49,457 nt of DNA. It comes from UBA3774 sp045600025. Lineage in GTDB: Bacteria; Bacillota; Clostridia; Lachnospirales; Lachnospiraceae. Location of the stretch: contig JAZRXC010000012.1 of assembly GCA_045600025.1 (NCBI GenBank), positions 1-49,457 on the forward strand, read 5' to 3'. Positions 16,207-24,167 of this stretch are shown here, one piece after another (position 1 is the stretch's first letter; every line of letters begins with the position of its first letter). Under the pieces are notes generated by a model that searched no databases, was not told where the DNA came from, and saw only the letters and a program-made list of their open reading frames with translations. The position numbers and the translations under genes are program-made.

Positions 16207-17049
16207 TCAGAAGACTATCTCACCGGAAAAGCTCTCTGTGGCCGGTCCGCGCATCTTAAGATGCCCGTCTTCTTCTATGGTAATATTCAGTGTACCGCCC
16301 GGAAGTTTCACGTCTACCGTGGCATCAGTAAATCCAAGATAATATGCTGCTGCCGCCGCTGCACATGCACCCGTACCGCAAGCCATTGTCTCTCCTGCAC
16401 CGCGTTCCCACACTCTCACATTGATCCTGTTGCGGGAAACTATTTCAGTGAAATCTATATTGGCTTTGGCAGGGAAACGGGGGTGTTTTTCAAGTTCCGG
16501 TCCGAGAATATAAAAAGGGAAGCCGGTAAGTTCAGTAAAAATAACCGAGTGAGGCACGCCCGTATCAAGAAACACCATAGTCATCTCACGTCCGCTTGCG
16601 GCAATCGGCTCTGTGATAAGACTGCGCTCGGGAGTTTTGCCGTCAAGAAGAAGGTTTGCATTGTTGGACAGCAATGTAGGAATGCCCATATCAACTGTTG
16701 CAAAAAGCATCTTGCCGTCTTTTACCATCATTTCTATATACTTAATTCCGGCGGGAGTTTCTACGCTGATATTAGGCATATTTGTCATGCCGTGATCATA
16801 GACGTATTTTGCAAAGCAGCGTATGCCGTTGCCGCACATCTCGGCAAATGAACCGTCTGAATTGTAGAGGTTCATCTTGAAGTCGGCAACCGATGAGGGC
16901 AATATAAGCATAAGCCCGTCAGCGCCTACGCCGAAGTGCCTGTTGCACACGAGCTCAGCCATCTTGCCGAGATCAATATCTTCAGGTTGGTGCATGCAAT
17001 CAACGACTATAAAGTCATTTCCGATGCCGTGCATTTTAGTGAATTTCAT
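16207..17049 (-). CDS. dapF: Diaminopimelate epimerase
   Basis: DapF interconverts LL- and meso-diaminopimelate for lysine and peptidoglycan synthesis. The 280-residue length is normal. The start MKFTKMHGIGNDFIVVD is diagnostic. Both catalytic cysteines are present: Cys72 in EMCGNGIRCFAKY and about Cys224 in GETMACGTGACAAA. No ribosome binding site precedes the ATG, but a TTGCAA-16-TAAAAT promoter ends only 9 bases upstream, so the mRNA may be leaderless or nearly so. It is divergent from the polysaccharide deacetylase gene. Confidence 0.97.
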   Translation of the reverse strand: MKFTKMHGIGNDFIVVDCMHQPEDIDLGKMAELVCNRHFGVGADGLMLILPSSVADFKMNLYNSDGSFAEMCGNGIRCFAKYVYDHGMTNMPNISVETPAGIKYIEMMVKDGKMLFATVDMGIPTLLSNNANLLLDGKTPERSLITEPIAASGREMTMVFLDTGVPHSVIFTELTGFPFYILGPELEKHPRFPAKANIDFTEIVSRNRINVRVWERGAGETMACGTGACAAAAAAYYLGFTDATVDVKLPGGTLNITIEEDGHLKMRGPATESFSGEIVF

Positions 17050-17058
17050 AGCAAGTAT

Positions 17059-17086
17059 ATTTTACCACTTTTTTGCGCCATTGCAA
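17059..17086 (-). promoter_or_regulatory. dapF promoter, very close to the start codon
   Basis: Read on the minus strand: -35 TTGCAA (17081-17086), 16-base spacer, -10 TAAAAT (17059-17064). Nine bases separate the -10 from the ATG at 17049, predicting a leader of about 0-4 bases. No Shine-Dalgarno sequence is present. Confidence 0.6.
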
Positions 17087-17150
17087 GCAGGATGCGCAGG
17101 TGCAAAACATTCTTAACAATATGTTCAAATTTATTTTTCCGATTATATCA

Positions 17151-17179
17151 TTGAATGCCATTCTCTACTATGTTAAAAT
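17151..17179 (+). promoter_or_regulatory. Promoter of the polysaccharide deacetylase gene, leaderless type
   Basis: -35 TTGAAT (17151-17156), 17-base spacer, -10 TAAAAT (17174-17179). The ATG begins 7 bases after the end of the -10, exactly where transcription should start. There is no ribosome binding site. Confidence 0.65.
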
Positions 17180-17185
17180 ACAGAC

Positions 17186-18103
17186 ATGAAGATAACCAAG
17201 AAATTTTTTGTTTTAATTACGGTTTTTGCTCTATTTTCCTCAACTCTTATAGGTTGTACCGAGGAAAATGAAGGCACAAATCCATTTGCTCCTACTACTA
17301 CCAAGGAGGCTGAGAATCCTACTATTCCCACCGCTCCTTCAATTATTGTTCCTACTACCGCAGAGACGCCGACTACCGAGGCGCCGACCACAGAGGCGCC
17401 GACCACAGAGACGCCGACCACAGAGCCCGTACCCGGAGATATTGACTTATCCAAATACATCGCGCTTACCTTCGATGACGGTCCTGATATGCGTAAAGTT
17501 TCGTCAACGAATCGTATTCTTGATGTTCTGGAAGAGTATGGCTGCAAGGCTACCTTCTTCGTTCAGACGATTCAGCTTACTTACCCTGACGCAATCGGCG
17601 ACGGCTCCGGTTTGACTTATGCACAGCGCAATAAGAAAACCGTTGAGCGCGAGCATGCCCTCGGTATGGAGATAGGTTCTCACTCCTATGACCATCCGAA
17701 TTTTAACAAGCTTTCAGATGATGAAATTCAGGCACAGATAGATAAGTCCTGCAGTATGATTGAAGAAATTACCGGTGAGAAAGTAAAGATAATCCGCACT
17801 CCCGGCGGCGCCGAAAAGCAGAATGTTCTTGATGCGGTAGGTATGCCGATAATTCTCTGGGATATTGATACTATGGACTGGGACACCAAGGATGCCCAGA
17901 ATACTTACAATCATGTTTTAGAGCATGTCCGCGGCGGATCTATAGTTCTTATGCATGACATTTACTCACAGACTGCAGATGCTGTTGAGATGCTGGTTCC
18001 TGAGCTTGTTTCTCGCGGTTATCATCTCGTAACCGTCAGCGAACTCTTCCGTCTCTACGGCACCGAGATGCTTTCGCATCACAGATATTACAGCGCAAGA
18101 TAA
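17186..18103 (+). CDS. Polysaccharide deacetylase lipoprotein (NodB domain)
   Basis: A 305-residue surface lipoprotein that probably removes acetyl groups from peptidoglycan or another surface glycan. The signal peptide ends in lipobox LIGC (Cys24). A Thr/Pro/Glu-rich linker (about 35-83) contains tandem PTTEAPTTE-type repeats. The NodB domain runs from about 90 to 290: TFDDGPD (95-101, catalytic Asp), zinc ligands in GSHSYDH (His166, His170), RTPGG (204-208), WDIDTMDWD and VLMHD (catalytic His near 257). All key residues are intact. The start has no ribosome binding site and coincides with the predicted transcription start. A strong terminator follows. Confidence 0.93.
   Translation: MKITKKFFVLITVFALFSSTLIGCTEENEGTNPFAPTTTKEAENPTIPTAPSIIVPTTAETPTTEAPTTEAPTTETPTTEPVPGDIDLSKYIALTFDDGPDMRKVSSTNRILDVLEEYGCKATFFVQTIQLTYPDAIGDGSGLTYAQRNKKTVEREHALGMEIGSHSYDHPNFNKLSDDEIQAQIDKSCSMIEEITGEKVKIIRTPGGAEKQNVLDAVGMPIILWDIDTMDWDTKDAQNTYNHVLEHVRGGSIVLMHDIYSQTADAVEMLVPELVSRGYHLVTVSELFRLYGTEMLSHHRYYSAR
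17349..17424 (+). repeat. Short tandem repeats coding a Thr-Pro-Glu linker
   Basis: Imperfect repeats of about 15 bases (units like GAGGCGCCGACCACA and GAGACGCCGACCACA) encode PTTEA/PTTET units in the lipoprotein linker. Such tracts are prone to length change by replication slippage. Confidence 0.75.
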
Positions 18104-18136
18104 GCTGACCGATATATACGAGCAAAACTATGTAAA

Positions 18137-18178
18137 AGAAATACCGAGATAAGCTGAAATGCTTGTCTCGGTATTTCT
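18137..18178 (+). terminator. Strong intrinsic terminator after the deacetylase gene
   Basis: An 18-base arm (18137-18154, AGAAATACCGAGATAAGC) pairs with 18161-18178, with one G-U and a 6-base loop, followed by ATATTTATAG. The stem is near symmetrical and could also stop minus-strand transcription. It opens the 338-base stretch before the AAA gene; the rest of that stretch is the gene remnant at 18202-18351 and the operator-promoter at 18369-18421. Confidence 0.85.
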
Positions 18179-18201
18179 ATATTTATAGCGATATGTTCAA
18201 C

Positions 18202-18351
18202 TTATTTCCGAGTCAACTGATAAGTCCCACCGTCTGTATTTTCACCGCCAATCAATGTAAGCTGATCATTCTCAACTGAAAAGGTGTATTTACAATCTGG
18301 GCTATAACTTGTTGCAGAAATTATTTGTAAATTGCTATTGGAATAAGAAAT
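18202..18351 (-). pseudogene. 3' remnant of a decayed gene
   Basis: A minus-strand frame of 49 codons ends in TAA at 18202-18204. An in-frame stop lies directly upstream (18352-18354) and there is no start codon or ribosome binding site. The readable end, CKYTFSVENDQLTLIGGENT followed by DGGTYQLTRK, has the alternating pattern of a beta-rich C-terminus, as in small extracytoplasmic lipocalin-like proteins of Clostridia. The family is not identified. It stops abruptly at the upstream edge of the AAA gene promoter, as expected if that gene replaced the 5' part. Confidence 0.5.
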
Positions 18352-18368
18352 TCAAGATTGCCTCAAGT

Positions 18369-18421
18369 TATACCCCGTTATACCCTTGACAATTCGGATG
18401 CGGCGGGTATAATTGGGTATA
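18369..18421 (+). promoter_or_regulatory. Operator-promoter of the AAA gene: four TATACCC boxes
   Basis: The left arm TATACCCCGTTATACCC (18369-18385) and the right arm GGGTATAATTGGGTATA (18405-18421) are inverted repeats matching at 15 of 17 positions. Each arm holds two TATACCC units. A near-perfect sigma-A promoter is embedded: -35 TTGACA (18386-18391) directly after the left arm, 16-base spacer, and -10 TATAAT (18408-18413) inside the right arm. A bound regulator would cover both promoter elements, the classic design of tight repression. Confidence 0.8.
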
Positions 18422-18441
18422 GTAGTCTTGGAGGTGCAATT

Positions 18442-20232
18442 ATGAGTATTAATGAACTGCAAGAACGGATTATCGAAATTGAACGTGAAATTTCCACTTT
18501 GCCGGCAGGCAGCATTACAACTAAAAAAATAAAAAACGGGCTTTATTACTATCATCGTTTAACCGTTAATGGTAAGCGCAAGGAGACATATTGGGATGCA
18601 GACAAAGCTCTTGAACTCAAAGCACAAATTGAGAAAAGGAAGAACCTTGAAAAAGAACTGAAAATACTAACGGCCTCTTTGCCGAAAGAAGCGGTTCCGA
18701 GTGCCGATTCGAAAGAAACATTCCGCACCTATATTCGTATAGGCGATACTCTGAAAAAATATGTATCACAAGTCAAACGGTATAAGAAAAGAGATTGTTT
18801 TGAAAAACTCAGCGACTTTATTTATGACACAACCACCGAAAAGGTTATGATTCTTTACGGTCTGCGCAGAACAGGCAAAACCACTTTGATCCGTCAGGTT
18901 ATTGCCGATATGCAGGAAGATGATTTACGTCGTGCTGCATTTATCCAAATCAAGTCATCTAATACTTTGGCTGATGTCAATGCAGACTTAAAAAAGTTGG
19001 AGTCTGCCGGATATAAGTATATCTTCATAGATGAAGTCACTCTGATGAAAGACTTTATCGAAGGTGCCGCGGTGTTCGCCGATATTTTTGCTGCTTCCGG
19101 TATGAAGATTGTTCTCTCCGGCACGGATTCTCTTGGATTCCTTTTCTCTGAGGATGAACAACTTTTTGATCGCTGCATCATGATTCACACCACTTTCATC
19201 CCATATCGGGAGTTTGAGCGCGTTCTCGGCATAAGCGGCATTGATGAATACATCCGTTATGGCGGAACAATGAGTATAAGCGGTGTTAATTATAATGAAG
19301 ATTCTGTATTTGCAAATTCAAAAAAAGCAAGCGAGTACATTGACAGCGCTATTGCAAAAAACATTCAGCATTCACTTCAGTGTTATCAGAATGGCGGCCA
19401 TTTTAGGAATCTCCGTGAACTATATGATAAAAACGAACTGACAAGCGCAATCAATCGTGTTATTGAAGACGAGAATCATTATTTCACAAAAGAGACGTTA
19501 ACTCGCACATTCAGATCTGGCGACTTATCGCGTTCAGCAAGCAATCTGCGTACTGATTGCAACCACCCCAATGATATACTTGACCGTATTGATGTCGAAG
19601 CTGTGACTGAAAAGTTCAAGAAGGCATTGGAAATTCTAAATATAGAAGAGCAAGGCGTTAAGATCGATGATATTCATGCCGCAGAGATAAAAGAGTATTT
19701 GGAGCTTCTGGATCTGATTAAATATATTGAGAAGAATCATATTCCGAGCGCAGATAAAAAGGAAACCCTTACTGTAATTACCCAACCGGGGATGCGCTAT
19801 GTACAGGCGGTAGAGCTCATCCATAGCATTATTTCTGACAAAATATTCAAAGAACTTGATATTGTCGAACGAAGCGCTGTTCAAGAACGTATTCTTAGTG
19901 AGATCAAGGGCAGAATGATGGAAGACATCGTACTTCTTGAGACAAAACTTGAAAAACACAATGTGCATGTATTTAAATTGCAATTTGCTATCGGTGAATT
20001 TGATATGGTAGTATGTGACCCGGGAACACTCACATGCAAAATATATGAAATAAAACATTCAACCAAGGCAGTTCCCGCCCAATATAGACAATTAATTGAC
20101 GAGAAAAAATGTGCTGAGGTTGAACATGAATTCGGAAAGATTACAGGCCGATATGTTATCTATCGCGGTGAACCTTTTTCAGAAAACGGCGTTGATTATC
20201 TGAATGTGGAAGATTATTTAAGACAACTTTGA
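18442..20232 (+). CDS. Orphan AAA ATPase with PD-(D/E)xK-like C-terminus
   Basis: About 596 residues. Residues 1-75 hold a coiled-coil-like helix and the segment AGSITTKKIKNGLYYYHRL, similar to the DUF6788-type domain often seen on mobile-element proteins. The ATPase domain follows: Walker A LYGLRRTGKTTL (138-149), Walker B YIFIDEV (193-199) and sensor-like VLSGTDS (224-230), as in AAA_14/DUF4143-type ATPases. The C-terminus has a PD-(D/E)xK-like pattern: Glu494 region, GEFDMVV (Asp521) and YEIKHS (Glu536, Lys538). I start at the ATG at 18442-18444 because GGAGG lies 7 bases upstream, although the frame is open from 18358. It stands alone between terminators. Nuclease activity and a defence or toxin-like role are inference. 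Confidence 0.85.
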   Translation: MSINELQERIIEIEREISTLPAGSITTKKIKNGLYYYHRLTVNGKRKETYWDADKALELKAQIEKRKNLEKELKILTASLPKEAVPSADSKETFRTYIRIGDTLKKYVSQVKRYKKRDCFEKLSDFIYDTTTEKVMILYGLRRTGKTTLIRQVIADMQEDDLRRAAFIQIKSSNTLADVNADLKKLESAGYKYIFIDEVTLMKDFIEGAAVFADIFAASGMKIVLSGTDSLGFLFSEDEQLFDRCIMIHTTFIPYREFERVLGISGIDEYIRYGGTMSISGVNYNEDSVFANSKKASEYIDSAIAKNIQHSLQCYQNGGHFRNLRELYDKNELTSAINRVIEDENHYFTKETLTRTFRSGDLSRSASNLRTDCNHPNDILDRIDVEAVTEKFKKALEILNIEEQGVKIDDIHAAEIKEYLELLDLIKYIEKNHIPSADKKETLTVITQPGMRYVQAVELIHSIISDKIFKELDIVERSAVQERILSEIKGRMMEDIVLLETKLEKHNVHVFKLQFAIGEFDMVVCDPGTLTCKIYEIKHSTKAVPAQYRQLIDEKKCAEVEHEFGKITGRYVIYRGEPFSENGVDYLNVEDYLRQL

Positions 20233-20276
20233 TACACGTCTAAATTCATTTGTTATTGAAAACGTGCAATTAATGT

Positions 20277-21512
20277 TTATTCTTTTACCCAGACATCGAC
20301 ATTCTTGCTGAAGGTACCGCCGCATTCATCGGGATATACAAATATATCTATCCACTTGCTGCCGTAAGGTGATGAACCTACATCCTGAACCTTAAATGTA
20401 CCGTAGCCGTCAATCTTTATGGTGTCGCCGATATCCAGCGGACTTCCGTCCATGTTAATCGCAGCTGTGTACCACTCCTTTGCGCTGGCGCCCGAATATG
20501 TCTGCCTGCTGCCCTTAGGGGTATTGCAATCCGTACAATATGCGGTAACCGTAAATGATCCTACATAACGCCATCCTGTACTTGTACTGCCGGAGCTGCC
20601 TGAAGAACCTGAACTGCCTGAACCACCGCTCTTACTGCTTGATCCGCCACTCTTGCCGCTTGATGAGCCGCCGGACTTTTTAGAACTTCCGCTGCTCTTT
20701 TTGGCATTGCGGCGTGCTTCTTCAAGCTCATCGACCATATCTTCAAGGTCATAGTCATCCTGAACTTTAACGCCTACGCAGAGGCCTTCAGATACTGCCA
20801 CATACTCAAAATGAATGTATCCGATATCATTTGCGGTAATCTGCAGCTTAACAAAATCTCCCTCATATCCGAGTACGGGATAATGCCCGTCCAAATCAAC
20901 TACTACGAGTACATCGGAGTTTTTATCAGCCTTCTTATATACCTTAACGTCGTGAGTTACTACGCTCCCGACCTTCGGATTCATAGTATTATAAAGAGAA
21001 CGTGCCAAATCGCCCGTTACGATATAGCTTGAAAGCACCCATCCGCATACGGCGCCGGAAGTGATATATGTCCACTCGTTATTCTCGCCGGCATAGTTGC
21101 CTATGATTACTCCGCTGTTCTGGTATAATTTACCGACAACTTCTGAATTCTCAGTAGGCTGGCGTCGAACATTAAGTGCCATACTGACATTAACTACACC
21201 GATTGTTCCGAATACGGAGAGTTCTTCCTGTTTTTTTGCAAGCTGCGCGGGAGTGAGCGCGGATAAGTCTTTCATCTCCTCACGTATATCTGCTGCAGTA
21301 GCTTTGGGAACTCCGATTGATTGTTTAGCGAGTTCTTCAAGATCAATACTCGGCGCAAAGCAAGGCTCAGCCTCGGCGCTCATCATGAGATTAATATCAT
21401 TCTCGATGCCGGCTGATGGTACCTCAGTAGCATATGAAGTTGTGGTCTGCACTAACATAGTACATGCCAGCGCCATGACGATAATTTTTTTCAATCGTCT
21501 TTTATTACTCAT
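20277..21512 (-). CDS. Secreted SH3 and 3D domain cell-wall protein
   Basis: About 411 residues. A signal peptide covers 1-28 (KKIIVMALACTMLVQ, cleavage near SYA). Two bacterial SH3-like domains (about 103-166 and 170-240; MALNVRRQPTENSEVVGKL) probably bind peptidoglycan. A Ser/Gly/Lys linker (270-312) follows, then a C-terminal 3D domain (319-411) with the three aspartates in DIGDTIKIDG, KVQDVG and WIDIFV, the catalytic core of MltA/Rpf-like lytic enzymes. Germination or growth-linked wall cleavage is plausible. I start at the ATG at 21510-21512 (MSNKRRLKK), with GAGG 4 bases upstream. It has its own consensus promoter with a WalR-like box over the start site. Confidence 0.92.
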   Translation of the reverse strand: MSNKRRLKKIIVMALACTMLVQTTTSYATEVPSAGIENDINLMMSAEAEPCFAPSIDLEELAKQSIGVPKATAADIREEMKDLSALTPAQLAKKQEELSVFGTIGVVNVSMALNVRRQPTENSEVVGKLYQNSGVIIGNYAGENNEWTYITSGAVCGWVLSSYIVTGDLARSLYNTMNPKVGSVVTHDVKVYKKADKNSDVLVVVDLDGHYPVLGYEGDFVKLQITANDIGYIHFEYVAVSEGLCVGVKVQDDYDLEDMVDELEEARRNAKKSSGSSKKSGGSSSGKSGGSSSKSGGSGSSGSSGSSGSTSTGWRYVGSFTVTAYCTDCNTPKGSRQTYSGASAKEWYTAAINMDGSPLDIGDTIKIDGYGTFKVQDVGSSPYGSKWIDIFVYPDECGGTFSKNVDVWVKE

Positions 21513-21526
21513 AGCACCTCGCAAAT

Positions 21527-21543
21527 ATTACGCAAATGTTACA
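21527..21543 (-). promoter_or_regulatory. WalR (YycF)-like box at the transcription start
   Basis: Read on the minus strand: TGTAAC, 5 bases, CGTAAT. This fits the published WalR consensus TGTWAH-N5-TGTWAH at 11 of 12 positions. It overlaps the predicted start site (about 21542). The half-sites lie in a larger direct repeat GTAAyATTTGC. WalR controls cell-wall hydrolase genes in Firmicutes, which fits the product. Confidence 0.55.
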
Positions 21544-21548
21544 ATATA

Positions 21549-21576
21549 ATTATAGGCTTGTAATATATTTTGTCAA
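21549..21576 (-). promoter_or_regulatory. Consensus sigma-A promoter of the SH3-3D gene
   Basis: Minus strand: perfect -35 TTGACA (21571-21576), 16-base spacer, perfect -10 TATAAT (21549-21554). The predicted start is about 30 bases before the ATG, with GAGG in the leader. Confidence 0.85.
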
Positions 21577-21633
21577 GCCCTTATAATTACTGATTTTTTT
21601 ACTATATATAGTGGTTGGATAATAAAAGAATAA

Positions 21634-22404
21634 TCAGAAATTCTGTCTGTGCCACTCATAGAGCAAAATGCTGGCGGCAACAGCAGCATTTAACGATTCC
21701 ACGTGTCCTTCCATTGGAATGCGAATCTTAACATCAGCTTTTTCGGCGAGCTCTCGTGAAAGACCGGCTGCTTCATTTCCAATTAAGAAGACACTTTTTT
21801 TATATGAGGGCTCCGTATAAGGGACACTTCCCTCAAGATGTGCTGCATATGTCAAATACCCGCGGTTTTTAAGGTAATCTATGTCAGAAAAGGGGTTATT
21901 GCTTACTATACACGGCATTCTGAGGGCTGCGCCCATGGTGGAACGTATTACCTTTGAATTGTGAGGATCCACGGAATTTTTGTCGCAAATGATTCCTGCT
22001 GCTCCGGCAGCTTCGGCTGTTCTGAACATAGTCCCGAGATTACCGGGGTCCTGAATATTTTCCAGAAACAGTATTGGGCCTCCTGAAAGCAAATCATCCA
22101 AAGAATACTTTTTGGCACGTACCACTGCCAGAATTCCTTGTGGATTCTTAGTATCAGAAAGTTTTTCAAATACCATATCTTGTGTTTCGATAAGTTTATC
22201 GCTTTCGAAAGTTAAGTTATTTCCTTGTTTTCTTAAGTATGACTCCGATGCATAGACTTCCACTATATCCTGAGCGGGAATTTCAGAAACCATACGCGGA
22301 CCTTCGACTATATATAGACCTGCTTCGCGGCGGCGTGCTGCGCTGTCACGAAGCTGTATTACTTCTTTGATTTTCGGATTATTTCTGCTTGTAATAACCA
22401 TCAT
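21634..22404 (-). CDS. TrmH/SpoU family RNA 2'-O-methyltransferase
   Basis: A 256-residue SPOUT methyltransferase that uses SAM to methylate a ribose in rRNA or tRNA. An N-terminal L30e-like substrate-binding domain (about 1-100; SRNNPKIKEVIQLRD) precedes the knotted domain. The three SpoU motifs are intact: ENIQDPGNLGTMFRTAEAAG, FLIGNEAAGLS and IPMEGHVESLNAAVAASILL. The exact RNA target is not predictable. The start overlaps the recJ stop (TAATG), implying coupling. An adjacent second ATG is equally possible. Confidence 0.93.
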   Translation of the reverse strand: MMVITSRNNPKIKEVIQLRDSAARRREAGLYIVEGPRMVSEIPAQDIVEVYASESYLRKQGNNLTFESDKLIETQDMVFEKLSDTKNPQGILAVVRAKKYSLDDLLSGGPILFLENIQDPGNLGTMFRTAEAAGAAGIICDKNSVDPHNSKVIRSTMGAALRMPCIVSNNPFSDIDYLKNRGYLTYAAHLEGSVPYTEPSYKKSVFLIGNEAAGLSRELAEKADVKIRIPMEGHVESLNAAVAASILLYEWHRQNF

Positions 22405-24164
22405 TATCTTACCCTTATGTTCTGAACTAATATCTGCAGATTTTTGTTGCCCTGATACTCATTTATGCCGGGATAATAAGCTATGTCCAGTAGGATTCTG
22501 TTCGGCCTGCGATTAAGCGCTCTCTGCCATTCTTCTTCTCCATATTTTTCAATGATTTGATTAATGACACTTTCTACATCCGTAAACAGCATAGCGTCCA
22601 TCACGGTGCCGGCAGTATTTCTTACGCTCATCTTGAGCACATTTTCATTTTTACCGATCAATCTGGCGCTGCAGAGTGAGTATGAATTCTCGGCAAACAG
22701 CGGCTTCGTATTTGCTTTACCGAAAGGTTCAAGCAAATCAAACTGTTTAATCAATTCCTCGGTAATATATCCGAGCGGCATTGCGGCGTCTATGCGCACT
22801 GTGCGAATAAAATCATCTTCACTTAGATCACAGAGGTCATTAAGTCTGCGACGCAATTCCGGCAAATTAACTTCATCTACGGAAAGCCCTGCCGCCATCG
22901 CATGCCCGCCGTATTTAAGCAAAATATCCTTGCAGGCAGAAAGTGCGTCAACCATATGGTAATTATCTATAGAACGTCCGGAACCCTTTAACCCTTTTTC
23001 AGTTCGGGAAAGAACTATAGTCGGTCTGTTGAATTCTTCTTTGATACGTCCCGCAATAATGCCGACAAGGCTCTCATGGCACTCCGGTAAAAGCACGAGC
23101 ATTACCTTATCATCTTGGATTCCGCTCTCTTTAATCTGAGTACGTGCGGCAGCCGTTCCGTCTTCAGTCATCTTTTTGCGTGTGCTGTTCAGCTCGCATA
23201 AAGACATGGCAATTTCATCTGCACGAGCAGGATTTTTTTCGCGCAGTAACTCAAGCGCTTTTTCTGTGGTTTCAAGTCGCCCTGTCGCATTGAAGCACGG
23301 GCCGATGATAAAGCCGATATGATAAGCTGTCAGCTTTTTATCAGCTATTCCGCATGCTCTGATGAGCGCTGCAAGTCCGACGTTGTCCGTGTGCTCCAAC
23401 CTGCAAAGTCCTTCGCGCACGATAATGCGATTCTCATCTGTCAGGTTCATAACGTCGCTGACAGTTGCGATTGCAGTATATTCAAGGAAAACAGCCGGCA
23501 ACTTGAGTCCGCGCCTTTCATACAGTTCGGTAACCAGTTTATAAGCTACTCCGCAGCCACATAGTGACTTGAACGGATACTCACAGTCGATACGATGCGG
23601 ATTTATTACCGCTTCTGCATTAGGAATATGATAAACCCGCTCCCCGTCTTCCTCGCTGTATACGATTTCATGATGATCCGTTACAACTACTCGAACGCCA
23701 AGTTCGTACGCTCTTTCTATTGCCTCAAATGCACCCACACCATTATCGCATGTCAGTATTAATTCAGTCCCCTGCGCGACAGCTTCCTCAACCATACGGA
23801 CATTTAACCCGTATCCGTCAGCCACGCGGTTTGGTGTCTCCACATAAGCCTGCCCGCCGAGATCAGTAATCGCCTCGTATAAAAGCTCACCGGAGAAGAT
23901 GCCATCCACATCGTAGTCGGCGGCAATCATAATAGTAATTCCGGCGGCAATCGCCTCATCTATTACATCAGCCCCTCTGACCAGATCTTTCATTAATCTT
24001 TGATCGTGAAGTTCATCTATCGTGCCATACAGATAAGAACGCATTTCTGCTTCGCCTGTAATTCCGCGGTTTATCATAAGGCGCACGATAAGAGGATCCA
24101 CCCCGAGAGCTTCGGCGAGGCCGTAAAAATCTCCTCTTTTATTTTCGAGCACCCATTTTTCCAT
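22404..24164 (-). CDS. recJ: Single-stranded-DNA-specific exonuclease RecJ
   Basis: RecJ is a 5'-3' ssDNA exonuclease for recombination and repair. The 586-residue length is normal. DHH phosphoesterase motifs are intact: IAADYDVDGIFSGELL (metal aspartates), LTCDNGVGA, VVTDHHE and INPHR. The DHHA1 part follows (LKGSGRSIDNYHMVDALSAC, KYGGHAMAAGLSV). The C-terminal OB-like part has LEPFGKANTKPLF. It starts 3 bases after the aminopeptidase stop, without a strong ribosome binding site, so coupling is likely. It is part of the 31803-21634 run. Confidence 0.96.
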   Translation of the reverse strand: MEKWVLENKRGDFYGLAEALGVDPLIVRLMINRGITGEAEMRSYLYGTIDELHDQRLMKDLVRGADVIDEAIAAGITIMIAADYDVDGIFSGELLYEAITDLGGQAYVETPNRVADGYGLNVRMVEEAVAQGTELILTCDNGVGAFEAIERAYELGVRVVVTDHHEIVYSEEDGERVYHIPNAEAVINPHRIDCEYPFKSLCGCGVAYKLVTELYERRGLKLPAVFLEYTAIATVSDVMNLTDENRIIVREGLCRLEHTDNVGLAALIRACGIADKKLTAYHIGFIIGPCFNATGRLETTEKALELLREKNPARADEIAMSLCELNSTRKKMTEDGTAAARTQIKESGIQDDKVMLVLLPECHESLVGIIAGRIKEEFNRPTIVLSRTEKGLKGSGRSIDNYHMVDALSACKDILLKYGGHAMAAGLSVDEVNLPELRRRLNDLCDLSEDDFIRTVRIDAAMPLGYITEELIKQFDLLEPFGKANTKPLFAENSYSLCSARLIGKNENVLKMSVRNTAGTVMDAMLFTDVESVINQIIEKYGEEEWQRALNRRPNRILLDIAYYPGINEYQGNKNLQILVQNIRVR

Positions 24165-24167
24165 TAA

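Noticed and set aside
17349..17424. Tandem 15-base repeats considered as a CRISPR-like or minisatellite element
   Set aside because: They are in frame and encode the Thr-Pro-Glu linker of the deacetylase lipoprotein; there are no spacers.
18369..18421. The TATACCC inverted repeat as the terminal repeat of a transposon
   Set aside because: No second copy is found after the AAA gene, there is no target duplication, and the arms fit a promoter operator.
20560..20710. Repetitive GC-rich tract in the SH3-3D gene
   Set aside because: It encodes the Ser/Gly/Lys linker in frame and needs no separate explanation.
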